Below, in pieces: positions 7,412 to 15,441 of a stretch of 27,840 bases of DNA. The translations under genes and the position numbers were made by a program. Numbering within the stretch: the first letter of the stretch is position 1; every line of letters begins with the position of its first letter. The notes below the pieces were generated by a model that worked only from the letters and a program-made list of their open reading frames with translations, did no database searches and was not told the origin of the DNA. Source of the stretch: Bacillota bacterium (GTDB lineage Bacteria > Bacillota > Clostridia > Clostridiales > Clostridiaceae); contig JAEWQX010000176.1 of the NCBI GenBank assembly GCA_023399035.1, forward strand, positions 1-27,840, written 5' to 3'.

Positions 7412-8794
7412 TTATTTTTCTAGATATTTTTCTCCAACAATAACTACATCACCAGCACCAACAGTCAATAGTAAATCACCATCAGTAAGCTTAGATTTTA
7501 CATACTCTACAGCTTCTTCATGTGAGTGTACATTTGTACATTTCACACCTGTAGCTCTTATTGCATCTCCAAGTTCATCAGAAGATACTAGTCCAGTGTC
7601 TTTCTCACGAGCAGCATAAATGTCCATTAGGATAAGTTCATCACATTCATTAAAGCAGTGTGTGAATTCATCAAATAATGTTTTAGTTCTAGTATAAGTA
7701 TGTGGCTGGAATACACAGTACACTTTGTTGTGTTCTATTTTTTTAGCTGTGTTTAAAGTAGCCTTGATTTCTGTTGGGTGATGAGCATAGTCATCTATTA
7801 CAGTAACTCCATTTAATTCGCCTTTATATTCAAATCTCTTATGAGCACCCTTACATTTTGATAAACCTTCAATTATCTTGTCAGAAGGAACATTAAATAT
7901 TAATGAAACACATACTGAAGCAAGTGCGTTTAATATATTATGCTTACCAGGAACATTTAGGTTTAGAGAAAATAATTTTTCGTTAGATTTGTAAACATCA
8001 AAAGACGCACATCCTACTTTGTTGAATGTAATATTTTTGGCAGTTACATCAACATTATCATTAAATCCATAGCTTATAGTGTTACATTGAGCTTTATCAA
8101 TAACTTCTTTTACTCTTTCGTCATCTCCATAACCTACAAGATATCCATCGTTAGGAATTAATTTAGAGAATTTCATAAAAGTATCAGCTATTTCATCAAT
8201 ATCCTTATAGCAGTCTAAGTGATCTGCATCAATATTCAAAATAATTCCAACATAAGGGAAGAATTTTAAGAATGATTTTTTATATTCACATGCTTCAGTT
8301 AGGAAATATTCACTGTTACCAATTCTGAAGTTACCACCTATAGCATCTAGTTCTCCTCCAACTAATATAGTTGGATCTAAATCTGCAGCTAATGTGATAT
8401 GTGAAAGCATTGATGTACATGTTGTTTTTCCATGAGTACCGGAAACTGCAACATTGTACTTATGACCTTTCATTATATGGCCTAAAAATTCAGCTCTATC
8501 CATTAAAGCGATATTTTGTTCTTTAGCAGATAATATTTCAGGATTATCAGAAGGAATAGCTGCAGTATAAACTACTAAATCTACATCTTTATTTATGTTA
8601 TCCTTGTTATGGCCTATGTAAATTTCAGCACCTTCAGATCTTAATTTTTCGACTATAGGTGAGTCTTTAAAATCTGAACCAGAAACTTTGAAGCCACTAT
8701 TTAATAAAACAGCAGCAAGTCCGCTCATACTTATTCCGCCAATACCTATAAAATGAATTTTTTTATCTCTATCTTTTAAGAAATCAAAAGACAC
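7412..8794 (-). CDS. murC: UDP-N-acetylmuramate--L-alanine ligase
   Basis: MurC adds L-alanine to UDP-MurNAc with ATP, the first amino-acid step of peptidoglycan precursor synthesis in the cytoplasm. I choose a GTG start at 8794 (reading M-SFDFLKDRDKK), 8 bases after AAGGGG (8803-8808); the ATG at 8837-8839 lacks a ribosome binding site. This gives 460 residues. The N-terminal Rossmann-like domain has FIGIGGISMSG (15-25). The ATP loop is GTHGKTT (119-125). ACEYKKSFL, NIDADHLD and DDYAHHPTE are standard Mur ligase motifs. It is divergent from purR across a 476-bp AT-rich spacer and convergent with the peptidase. In B. subtilis murC is elsewhere; neighbourhood to purR is common in clostridia as far as I recall. 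Confidence 0.96.
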   Translation of the reverse strand: MSFDFLKDRDKKIHFIGIGGISMSGLAAVLLNSGFKVSGSDFKDSPIVEKLRSEGAEIYIGHNKDNINKDVDLVVYTAAIPSDNPEILSAKEQNIALMDRAEFLGHIMKGHKYNVAVSGTHGKTTCTSMLSHITLAADLDPTILVGGELDAIGGNFRIGNSEYFLTEACEYKKSFLKFFPYVGIILNIDADHLDCYKDIDEIADTFMKFSKLIPNDGYLVGYGDDERVKEVIDKAQCNTISYGFNDNVDVTAKNITFNKVGCASFDVYKSNEKLFSLNLNVPGKHNILNALASVCVSLIFNVPSDKIIEGLSKCKGAHKRFEYKGELNGVTVIDDYAHHPTEIKATLNTAKKIEHNKVYCVFQPHTYTRTKTLFDEFTHCFNECDELILMDIYAAREKDTGLVSSDELGDAIRATGVKCTNVHSHEEAVEYVKSKLTDGDLLLTVGAGDVVIVGEKYLEK

Positions 8795-9089
8795 GAAATC
8801 AACCCCTTTGCTATTTGTAGAACTACTAATTCTAATCATTGTTTAGAAATTTAAGATATAAAATCAACCTTATAACTAATATATATTGTATAAATTATAG
8901 AGAAAAAACATCATACTATAATAATATTTATAATTTATTATTAATATATTTTTATAATTTAAAGACAATATTTATATTCAAAATTTTAATTTTACACTTT
9001 AACTATAATTATATACATTTTTTTTTGAATCAACCATAAAATAAGAAAAATATATGAAAATAATGTATAAAATTTTTTGATTATTATTG

Positions 9090-9145
9090 AGTTCAGAGTG
9101 AACTACTGGTTAATATATGCCATTTATTAAAGAAATTAACTGGTA
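9090..9145. repeat. Two adjacent inverted repeats in the murC-purR spacer
   Basis: AGTTCA-GAG-TGAACT at 9090-9104 is a perfect 6-bp-arm palindrome with a 3-base centre. Directly adjoining (sharing base 9104), TACTGGTTAAT (9104-9114) and ATTAACTGGTA (9135-9145) can form an 11-bp stem with two G-U pairs and a 20-base loop. The second element would fold well only as plus-strand RNA, since the G-U pairs become A-C on the other strand. It could be an operator, part of a leader or a small RNA; the sequence does not decide. Confidence 0.4.
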
Positions 9146-9192
9146 AGTAGAAAAAATTATATATATATAATATAAATTTATGGACAAAATCA

Positions 9193-9221
9193 TTGCTATT
9201 AATTCAAAATTAGAATAAAAT
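9193..9221 (+). promoter_or_regulatory. purR: Putative sigma-A promoter of purR
   Basis: TTGCTA (9193-9198), 17-bp spacer, TAAAAT (9216-9221), about 50 bases before the purR start. Matches are 4 of 6 and 5 of 6. Confidence 0.5.
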
Positions 9222-9270
9222 ATGAATATTAAATGAATTTAACAAATAAAAATTCGTGTAGGTGATATGA

Positions 9271-10086
9271 ATGGAGAAATTTACGAGAAATAAAAGAGTG
9301 GTTGCCATAACTAAGATTTTGTTGGAAAATCCTAACAAAATAATAGGGTTGAATAGATTTCTGGAATTATTAAATGCGGCAAAATCTACAATAAGTGAAG
9401 ATATTGTAGTTGTAAGAGAAGTTCTAGAAAGACTTCAGATGGGGAAGATTGAAACAGTTGCAGGTGTTGCAGGTGGAATTAAGTACATCCCTGGAAATGG
9501 TGAAGAAAGTAACAGAGCTTTTGCTTTAGAGCTATGTAAACAATTAGAGGATGACGGGAGAGTTATTCCAGGAAACATTATTTATATGACAGATTTAATG
9601 TATAACCCTGAAATTATAAGCAAAGCAGGAGTTATGCTTTCATCATGTTTTAAAGCAACTGATGTAGATTACGTTATAACAGTAGAAACTAAGGGTATTC
9701 CTTTAGCATACGAAGTTGCAAGGAACTTAGGTGTACAACTTGTTATTGCAAGAAGAGACAGCCAGGTGACTGAAGGTCCTACAGTTACTATAAATTATGT
9801 TTCAGGAAGCAATGGAAGACTTCAGCAGATGTCGTTATCTAAAAAATCAATGAAGAATAACAGCAGATGTATCTTTATTGATGATTTCATGAAGGGTGGC
9901 GGAACTGCTATTGGAATTAAAGATCTATTAAAGGAATTTGATAGTGAATTAGTAGGAATCGGAGTATTAGTTGATAATAAGCAGACAGAAAAGAAGCTTG
10001 TAGATGAATATGTATCTATTGTTGAATTAAAAGAAGTAGATAAATCTGCAATTGTAGGCATACAGCCATCAAAATTATTTTCTTAA
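9271..10086 (+). CDS. purR: PurR-type purine regulator (PRPP-binding)
   Basis: A 271-residue DNA-binding regulator that in B. subtilis represses purine synthesis and transport genes and is released by PRPP. Residues 1-73 are the winged-helix domain (NKRVVAITKILLENP, AAKSTISEDI). Residues 80-271 are a phosphoribosyltransferase-like domain without catalytic function, with the PRPP motif FIDDFMKGGGTA (202-213). The ATG at 9271 follows GGTGAT (9261-9266); an overlapping ATG at 9267 is in another frame. The expected yabJ does not follow, and a terminator isolates purR from spoVG. Position at the head of the spoVG-glmU-prs cluster supports the assignment. prs, downstream, makes its effector PRPP. 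Confidence 0.94.
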   Translation: MEKFTRNKRVVAITKILLENPNKIIGLNRFLELLNAAKSTISEDIVVVREVLERLQMGKIETVAGVAGGIKYIPGNGEESNRAFALELCKQLEDDGRVIPGNIIYMTDLMYNPEIISKAGVMLSSCFKATDVDYVITVETKGIPLAYEVARNLGVQLVIARRDSQVTEGPTVTINYVSGSNGRLQQMSLSKKSMKNNSRCIFIDDFMKGGGTAIGIKDLLKEFDSELVGIGVLVDNKQTEKKLVDEYVSIVELKEVDKSAIVGIQPSKLFS

Positions 10087-10117
10087 TGCTTAGTAGAAAA
10101 TTAGATATGATATATTG

Positions 10118-10163
10118 AAAAGAGGAACAGTTGTAATTAATAACTGTTTCTCTTTTATTTTTT
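10118..10163 (+). terminator. Terminator after purR
   Basis: A 15-bp stem with one G-U pair (arms 10118-10132 and 10142-10156), 9-base loop, followed by a T-rich tract to 10163. Confidence 0.88.
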
Positions 10164-10263
10164 ATTTAAAACTATATAAATTAAGGATTATCATAGTAAT
10201 TTGTTATCCAGTATATAAATATAATATAAAAAATAAATTTACTGATAATTTATCAAATAATTA

Positions 10264-10292
10264 AAAGGAATTTAGAAATTTATGGAGAAGTT
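10264..10292 (+). promoter_or_regulatory. spoVG: Sigma-H-like promoter of spoVG
   Basis: AAAGGAATT (10264-10272) fits the sigma-H -35 consensus RnAGGAWWW at every position. After 11 bases, GGAGAAGTT (10284-10292) fits the -10 consensus RnnGAATWW with one mismatch. The spacing equals that of the B. subtilis spoVG promoter as I remember it. The start codon is 44 bases downstream. Confidence 0.65.
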
Positions 10293-10335
10293 ATATAAAT
10301 ATTAACTAATTTTAAAGCAACTGGAGGGGTTAAGG

Positions 10336-10611
10336 ATGCAAATTACAGACGTTAGAATTAGAAAGATAGCATCAGAAGGTAAAATGAAGGGAATTGTTTC
10401 TGTGACATTTGATAATGAATTTGTTGTTCATGATATTAAAGTTATAGAAGGTCAAGCAGGCTTATTTATAGCTATGCCAAGCAGAAAGACACCAGATGGA
10501 GAGTTTAAGGATATTGCTCATCCAATAAATACAGAAGCAAGAGAAAAAATTCAGACTGCTATTTTAGAAGCATATGAAAAAGCTCTATCAGAAGAAACAA
10601 CACAAGAATAG
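10336..10611 (+). CDS. spoVG: SpoVG, septation and sporulation regulator
   Basis: A 91-residue protein of the SpoVG family, a small site-specific nucleic-acid-binding regulator that affects asymmetric septation, cortex formation and capsule or virulence genes in various Firmicutes. The sequence is highly conserved: MQITDVRIRKI, GIVSVTFDNEFVVHDIKVIEG, FIAMPSRKTPDGEFKDIAHPI. The DNA-binding region is thought to be the C-terminal helix (about 66-91). The start follows a strong GGAGGGG (10323-10329). It has its own sigma-H-like promoter and its own terminator, so it is a single-gene unit just before glmU, as in Bacillus. Confidence 0.97.
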   Translation: MQITDVRIRKIASEGKMKGIVSVTFDNEFVVHDIKVIEGQAGLFIAMPSRKTPDGEFKDIAHPINTEAREKIQTAILEAYEKALSEETTQE

Positions 10612-10623
10612 TATCAGACATCT

Positions 10624-10652
10624 AAGAGGAAGAATTTAATCTTCCTCTTTTT
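10624..10652 (+). terminator. Terminator after spoVG
   Basis: A perfect 10-bp stem (arms 10624-10633 and 10640-10649) with a 6-base loop, then TTTTT from 10648. Confidence 0.88.
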
Positions 10653-10712
10653 CAATTACTTATTTATATGTTTGAACTGCCAATCATTAATTGTCAATTT
10701 TAGGATAATACC

Positions 10713-10741
10713 TTGAAATAAAAGTATCTTTCAAATATAAT
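10713..10741 (+). promoter_or_regulatory. Sigma-A promoter of glmU-prs
   Basis: TTGAAA (10713-10718), 17-bp spacer, perfect TATAAT (10736-10741), 69 bases before the glmU start. It lies just after the spoVG terminator. Confidence 0.75.
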
Positions 10742-10810
10742 GAATATGAATATTAGAAGTAAAAAATAAGTTAATTAATCGTTTAATTAATATATGATGA
10801 GGTGTTATTT

Positions 10811-12181
10811 ATGTATAAATGTGCACTAGTTTTAGCGGCTGGTCAAGGTAAGAGAATAAAATCAGATTTACCAAAGGTACTACATAAGGTTTGTGGTAAG
10901 GAAATGGTAAAGCATGTTATAGATTCAGTTAGAAATGCTGGAATAGAAGATGTTAATTTAATAATAGGAAAAGGTGCAGAACTTGTAAAAGAAAGAACAA
11001 GTGATAAAAATGTATATTACTCCCTTCAGGCAGAACAGTTAGGCACAGGTCACGCTGTAAAATGTGCCAAAGAATTTTTAGATGGAAAAAGTGGTGTTGT
11101 CGCAGTATTTGCAGGTGATACTCCATTAATAAAAACATCTACTATTGAAAAGCTATTTACAGAACATATTGAAAATAAGAATTCTGCAACTATATTAACT
11201 TCATTAGTTGAGGATCCAACTGGATATGGAAGAATAGTAAGAGATGAAAACGGTGAAGTATTAAAGATAGTTGAACATAAAGATTGCAATGAAGAAGAGC
11301 TTAAGATAAATGAAATGAATACAGCTATTTACTGTTTTGATATTGAATTATTAGTAGAAGCTTTAGATAAAATCAATAATAATAACAATCAGGGAGAATA
11401 TTATTTAACTGATGTCATAGAAATATTAAAGGAAGAAAATAAAAAGGTTGGTGCTGTTGTAACTGATTTTGAAGAAACAATAGGAGTTAATTCAAGAGTT
11501 CAGCTTGCAGAAGCAGAAGAAATTCTAAGAAATAGAATAAATCTTATGCACATGGATAACGGAGTTACTTTAATAGATCCTAAGACAACATATATAGGAG
11601 TTGATGTTGAAATAGGTAAAGATACTATTATATATCCTAATAATATTTTAGAAGGAAACACAAAAATAGGTGAAAGATGTACTTTATATCAAAATTCAAG
11701 AATATCTAACAGCATTATTGGGAATGATGTAGATATTCAGTCTTCTGTAATATTAGACAGTAAAGTTGGAGAAAATACTACAGTTGGGCCTTTTGCATAT
11801 ATCCGTCCAGAAAGTACAATAGGTAAACATGCAAGAATAGGTGATTTCGTTGAAATCAAGAAGTCTACTATTGGAGATAGAACTAAGGTGTCTCACTTAA
11901 CTTATATTGGAGATGCTGAAGTTGGAAGTGAATGTAACTTTGGATGTGGAACAGTAGTAGTTAATTATGATGGTAAGGTAAAACACAAAACAATAATAGG
12001 AGATCACAGCTTTATAGGGTGTAATACAAATCTTGTTTCACCAGTAAAAGTCGCTGATAATACTTATATTGCAGCAGGATCAACTATTACAAGTGAAGTA
12101 AAAGAAGGGGACCTTGCAATAGCAAGAGCTAAACAGAGAAATATTAGTGGATGGGTAGAAAAAAAAGGATTAAAAAAATAA
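10811..12181 (+). CDS. glmU: Bifunctional GlmU: GlcN-1-P acetyltransferase / GlcNAc-1-P uridylyltransferase
   Basis: GlmU makes UDP-GlcNAc, the entry precursor for peptidoglycan and teichoic acids. The start is the ATG at 10811, 6 bases after GAGGTG (10799-10804); the protein has 456 residues, the same as the B. subtilis enzyme. The N-terminal Rossmann uridylyltransferase domain (about 1-228) has LAAGQGKRIKSDLPK (8-22), GTGHA (78-82) and AGDTPL (101-106). The C-terminal left-handed beta-helix (about 250-430) shows the hexapeptide rhythm, with the acetyltransferase histidine in SHLTYIGD (H362) and RPESTIGKHARIG. It is followed after 47 bases by prs without a terminator, so the two are probably co-transcribed. 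Confidence 0.97.
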   Translation: MYKCALVLAAGQGKRIKSDLPKVLHKVCGKEMVKHVIDSVRNAGIEDVNLIIGKGAELVKERTSDKNVYYSLQAEQLGTGHAVKCAKEFLDGKSGVVAVFAGDTPLIKTSTIEKLFTEHIENKNSATILTSLVEDPTGYGRIVRDENGEVLKIVEHKDCNEEELKINEMNTAIYCFDIELLVEALDKINNNNNQGEYYLTDVIEILKEENKKVGAVVTDFEETIGVNSRVQLAEAEEILRNRINLMHMDNGVTLIDPKTTYIGVDVEIGKDTIIYPNNILEGNTKIGERCTLYQNSRISNSIIGNDVDIQSSVILDSKVGENTTVGPFAYIRPESTIGKHARIGDFVEIKKSTIGDRTKVSHLTYIGDAEVGSECNFGCGTVVVNYDGKVKHKTIIGDHSFIGCNTNLVSPVKVADNTYIAAGSTITSEVKEGDLAIARAKQRNISGWVEKKGLKK

Positions 12182-12228
12182 ATTTTTGAATCGCAAATAA
12201 TCCATAAATTTTAAGGAGGTCTCTTAAT

Positions 12229-13194
12229 ATGATAACTCATGGAAGAAATATAAAAATTTTTGCTGGAAACTCTCATTTAAAGTTAGCAGAAGATATATCA
12301 GATATTCTAGGAGTTCCAGTAGGAAAGTCAAAGGTTTCAACTTTTAGTGATGGGGAAATATCAGTTGATATCAATGAAACTGTAAGAGGTATGGATGTAT
12401 TTATAGTTCAATCTACATGCTCGCCAGTTAATAACAATTTAATGGAATTGTTAATAATGATAGATGCATTTAAGAGAGCATCAGCAGGAAGAATAACAGC
12501 AGTAATACCCTATTACGGATATGCAAGACAGGATAGAAAAGCTAAATCAAGAGATCCTATCACAGCTAAATTAGTTGCAGATTTATTGACAGCAGCTGGT
12601 GCAAACAGAGTATTAACTATGGATCTGCATGCAGCACAGATACAAGGATATTTCAATATTCCAGTGGATCATCTATTAGGAGGACCAATACTTGCAGAAT
12701 ACTTCATCTCGAAAGGTCTGGAAGATCAGGATGATGTAGTTGTTGTATCACCAGATTTAGGAAGTGTAACGAGAGCGAGAAAGTTTGCAGATAATTTACA
12801 TGCTCCAATAGCCATTATTGATAAAAGAAGACCAAAGGCAAATGTTTCTGAAATAATGAATATCATCGGAGATGTTGAAGGAAAGAGATGTATATTGATT
12901 GATGATATGATTGATACAGCAGGAACTATAACAAATGCAGCTAATGCTTTAAAGGATTTGGGAGCTAAAAATGTTTATGCATGCTGTACACATGGAGTTT
13001 TATCTGGACCTGCGATGGAAAGGATAAATAAATCTGCCATAGAAGAGCTTGTAATGCTTAATACAATTCCGCTAAGTAAAGAAAAGGACTGTGTTAAGAT
13101 AAGATCTATATCAGTCGCACCTTTATTTGCTGAAGCAATTAAGAGAATATATGATGATAAACCGATAAGTAAATTATTTGAATACCAAAAATAG
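12229..13194 (+). CDS. prs: Ribose-phosphate pyrophosphokinase (PRPP synthetase)
   Basis: Class I PRPP synthetase: ribose 5-phosphate plus ATP gives PRPP, the precursor of purines, pyrimidines, histidine, tryptophan and NAD, and the effector of PurR. The ATG at 12229 follows a near-perfect AAGGAGGT (12213-12220). The protein has 321 residues, the normal size. Motifs are FSDGEI, the ATP-binding YYGYARQDRK, the catalytic-loop MDLHAAQIQGYF, VSPDLGSVTRAR, IDKRRPKAN and the PRPP site LIDDMIDTAGTI. It ends a glmU-prs unit closed by a terminator at 13224-13261. Confidence 0.97.
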   Translation: MITHGRNIKIFAGNSHLKLAEDISDILGVPVGKSKVSTFSDGEISVDINETVRGMDVFIVQSTCSPVNNNLMELLIMIDAFKRASAGRITAVIPYYGYARQDRKAKSRDPITAKLVADLLTAAGANRVLTMDLHAAQIQGYFNIPVDHLLGGPILAEYFISKGLEDQDDVVVVSPDLGSVTRARKFADNLHAPIAIIDKRRPKANVSEIMNIIGDVEGKRCILIDDMIDTAGTITNAANALKDLGAKNVYACCTHGVLSGPAMERINKSAIEELVMLNTIPLSKEKDCVKIRSISVAPLFAEAIKRIYDDKPISKLFEYQK

Positions 13195-13223
13195 TACATA
13201 AAGATGAGAGACACTGATAACAA

Positions 13224-13261
13224 AAAACTCCCTTCGTGGTTATAGCCATAGAGGGAGTTTT
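13224..13261 (+). terminator. Terminator after prs
   Basis: A 10-bp perfect stem (AAAACTCCCT at 13224-13233, AGGGAGTTTT at 13252-13261) around an 18-base loop that can itself pair (TGG/CCA). The T run is only four bases and is inside the stem, so some read-through into the two-component genes is possible. Confidence 0.65.
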
Positions 13262-13300
13262 GAGATTATAATATAAGGAATTGAAAGGGAGTGTATTTAT

Positions 13301-13987
13301 ATGGAAGGATTTATAGGTAAAGTCCTTATTGTGGATGATGACGAAAATATTTGTGAAGTTATAAATATGTACCTAAAAAGTGCTGGATATAATACTAAAA
13401 TTGCATCAAACGGAAGAGAAGCAAAGCAGTTATACATGGATTATAACCCAGACTTAGTATTGCTTGATATGATGATTCCTCAAGTTGATGGAATAGATGT
13501 ACTTAAATGGATAAGAAAGCAGGGAGAAAAGCCAGTAATAATGATCACGGCTAAAGGCGATACGTTTGATAAGGTGTTGGCTTTAGAGCTTGGAGCTGAT
13601 GATTATATTGTTAAGCCATTTGAGCCTAAAGAGTTATTAGCAAGGGTAAAAGCTGTTTTAAGAAGATACTCAGTTGATGATTCAAAAAACGAAGTAATCA
13701 GATTAAGTGATTTAATAATTGATTCTACATCATATAAGGTTGTATACGATGGTAAAGATGTTAAAATGCCTCCAAAGGAATTTGAGCTGCTTTACTATTT
13801 AGCAAGTAATAAAAACAAAGTATTCACAAGAGAACAGCTCCTATGTGAAGTATGGGGATATGATTATCCTGGAGATTCAAGAACTGTAGATGTACATGTT
13901 AAAAGGCTGAGAGAAAAACTTGGCGGAGGAGAACAATGGCAGATTGAGACTGTATGGGGTGTAGGATATAAATTTGAGGTTAAGTAA
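13301..13987 (+). CDS. OmpR-family response regulator
   Basis: A 228-residue two-component transcription regulator. The receiver domain (about 6-120) has the acidic pair D12/D13, phospho-acceptor D56 (LLDMMIP), T83 and K105 (VKPF). The C-terminal winged helix (about 130-228) has the OmpR/PhoB signatures KEFELLYYLASNKNKVFTR, VWGYDY and RTVDVHVKRLREKL. The start at 13301 follows AAAGGGAG (13284-13291). The stop codon abuts the ATG of the kinase gene at 13988, so they form a pair. I see a TATAAT at 13267-13272 but no matching -35. The stimulus and targets are unknown. Its place between prs and pth is occupied by ctc in B. subtilis. Confidence 0.94.
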   Translation: MEGFIGKVLIVDDDENICEVINMYLKSAGYNTKIASNGREAKQLYMDYNPDLVLLDMMIPQVDGIDVLKWIRKQGEKPVIMITAKGDTFDKVLALELGADDYIVKPFEPKELLARVKAVLRRYSVDDSKNEVIRLSDLIIDSTSYKVVYDGKDVKMPPKEFELLYYLASNKNKVFTREQLLCEVWGYDYPGDSRTVDVHVKRLREKLGGGEQWQIETVWGVGYKFEVK

Positions 13988-15409
13988 ATGAAAAGAAAGA
14001 GTCTGCTTTATAAATTAATTATTATTAATGCTATAATTTTAGGATTCATTCTTCATTTTCTCGCATTTGCCTTATCTTTATGGTTTAAAGGGAACTTCTT
14101 TGATGAAAAAAAGACTTTGTTTCAAGATACGGGAAGTTATCTATCAAGAGCAGTGAAGTATCATAACAAGTCAGAAATAGATTTGAGAATTGAAGAATTG
14201 CAAGGCATTACTGATATGGCCAGTATATCTATCGGGGCAAATATTTCTATAGTCAGTCAAGATAATGAGAAATATATTTCATCTAATAATGAAAAGAATG
14301 ATATTAATCTTATTGTTTCAGAAGATAAGATTGAATTATTGAAACAGGGAAAATATGTGGAGTATGTTGGTAATTATTATACATATTTATATCCAGTAAT
14401 CGATGGTGAACATTTTGAGGGATATATAATAATGACAAGCCCTTTATCAGAGATTAACAGTAAATTGAACAAAATTTATCTTATAATATGGGTTGCTTCT
14501 ATATGTACAATATTATTTTCAATAATAATATTATCTTTATTTGCAAAAACTTTTTTAATTAATCCTCTTGCGGAATTAAACATTGCAGCTAAAAAATTTG
14601 CAAATGGAGAAGTTAACAGAAGAGTAAACATACGGTCAGAAGATGAAATTGGCCAACTAGCTAAATCATTTAATGTAATGGCTGAATCACTTGAAAAAGT
14701 TGAAATGAATAGAAGAGATTTCATATCTAATGTGTCTCATGAACTTAGATCGCCAATAACATCTATAAAGGGATTTATTGCGGGAATAATTGATGGAGTA
14801 ATTCCTAAAGAAAAAGAATATGAATATTTAGAAAGAGCTTATTGTGAGATTCAAAGACTGACAAGATTGATAACTGATTTACTTGATTTATCAGCAATAT
14901 CTTCAGGAAAGCTGAAGCTTAATATGAAAAAAGTTGATATCAATGAGCTTATTAGAAGATGTATAATAAATAACGAAAGAAAATTAAAAGAAAAGGGAAT
15001 AATATTAGAAGTATCTATGCAGGACGACAAGTGTTTTGTAAATATAGATGAAGATAAGATAGTTCAGGTAGTTACTAATCTATTAGATAATTCTATTAAA
15101 TATTGTGAAGATAAAGGATTTATAAAGTTTAAGGTATATTCTAAAAACAATAAAGTTTTGGTTGAAATATATAATAATGGACCTAAGCTTACGGAAGAAG
15201 AAAAAATGCACATATGGGATAGATTTTATAAATCTGATAAATCGAGAACTAATAAAGTCAGCACTGGTCTTGGACTTCCTATAGTAAGGATGCTCCTCAA
15301 TGAAATGGGAGAAGAAGTTTGGGCAGAAAATGACGTTAAAACTGGTGTAAGATTTATATTCACACTTTCAAAATATAAGATTAAAAATCAAGCAGTAACA
15401 AAAGAATAA
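13988..15409 (+). CDS. Membrane sensor histidine kinase
   Basis: A 473-residue HPK with two membrane segments (about 9-32 and 162-187) enclosing an extracytoplasmic sensor of about 130 residues (33-160) that I cannot assign to a named fold. A HAMP linker follows (about 190-240). HisKA has the phospho-acceptor H251 in SHELRSPI. The ATPase domain shows the N box (VVTNLLDNSIKY), a G1 region reduced to EIYNNGPKLT, and the G2 motif TGLGLPIV. The G1 box, usually DxGxG, reads NNGPK. This is a known variation in some kinases and need not mean loss of activity. The ATG follows directly on the regulator stop, with GAGG at 13976-13979 inside the regulator gene. After 32 bases comes pth, without a terminator. 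Confidence 0.94.
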   Translation: MKRKSLLYKLIIINAIILGFILHFLAFALSLWFKGNFFDEKKTLFQDTGSYLSRAVKYHNKSEIDLRIEELQGITDMASISIGANISIVSQDNEKYISSNNEKNDINLIVSEDKIELLKQGKYVEYVGNYYTYLYPVIDGEHFEGYIIMTSPLSEINSKLNKIYLIIWVASICTILFSIIILSLFAKTFLINPLAELNIAAKKFANGEVNRRVNIRSEDEIGQLAKSFNVMAESLEKVEMNRRDFISNVSHELRSPITSIKGFIAGIIDGVIPKEKEYEYLERAYCEIQRLTRLITDLLDLSAISSGKLKLNMKKVDINELIRRCIINNERKLKEKGIILEVSMQDDKCFVNIDEDKIVQVVTNLLDNSIKYCEDKGFIKFKVYSKNNKVLVEIYNNGPKLTEEEKMHIWDRFYKSDKSRTNKVSTGLGLPIVRMLLNEMGEEVWAENDVKTGVRFIFTLSKYKIKNQAVTKE

Positions 15410-15441
15410 AAAGCTTAATAAATTAATTAGGAGGAGTTTTT

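Larger units (their letters stand above)
8795..9270. other. AT-rich spacer between murC and purR
   Basis: This 476-bp stretch has no credible gene; a 66-codon frame at 8839-9039 is built almost only of I, Y, N, L and F codons and has no ribosome binding site. Most of the stretch is A/T. It must carry the murC promoter (minus), for which I see no clear pair, and the purR promoter (9193-9221). A less AT-rich island at 9090-9145 holds two inverted repeats and is listed separately. Confidence 0.6.

Noticed and set aside
8839..9039. 66-codon plus-strand frame starting at the far end of murC
   Set aside because: Composition is almost wholly I, Y, N, L and F from AT-rich spacer DNA; no ribosome binding site and no recognisable motif.
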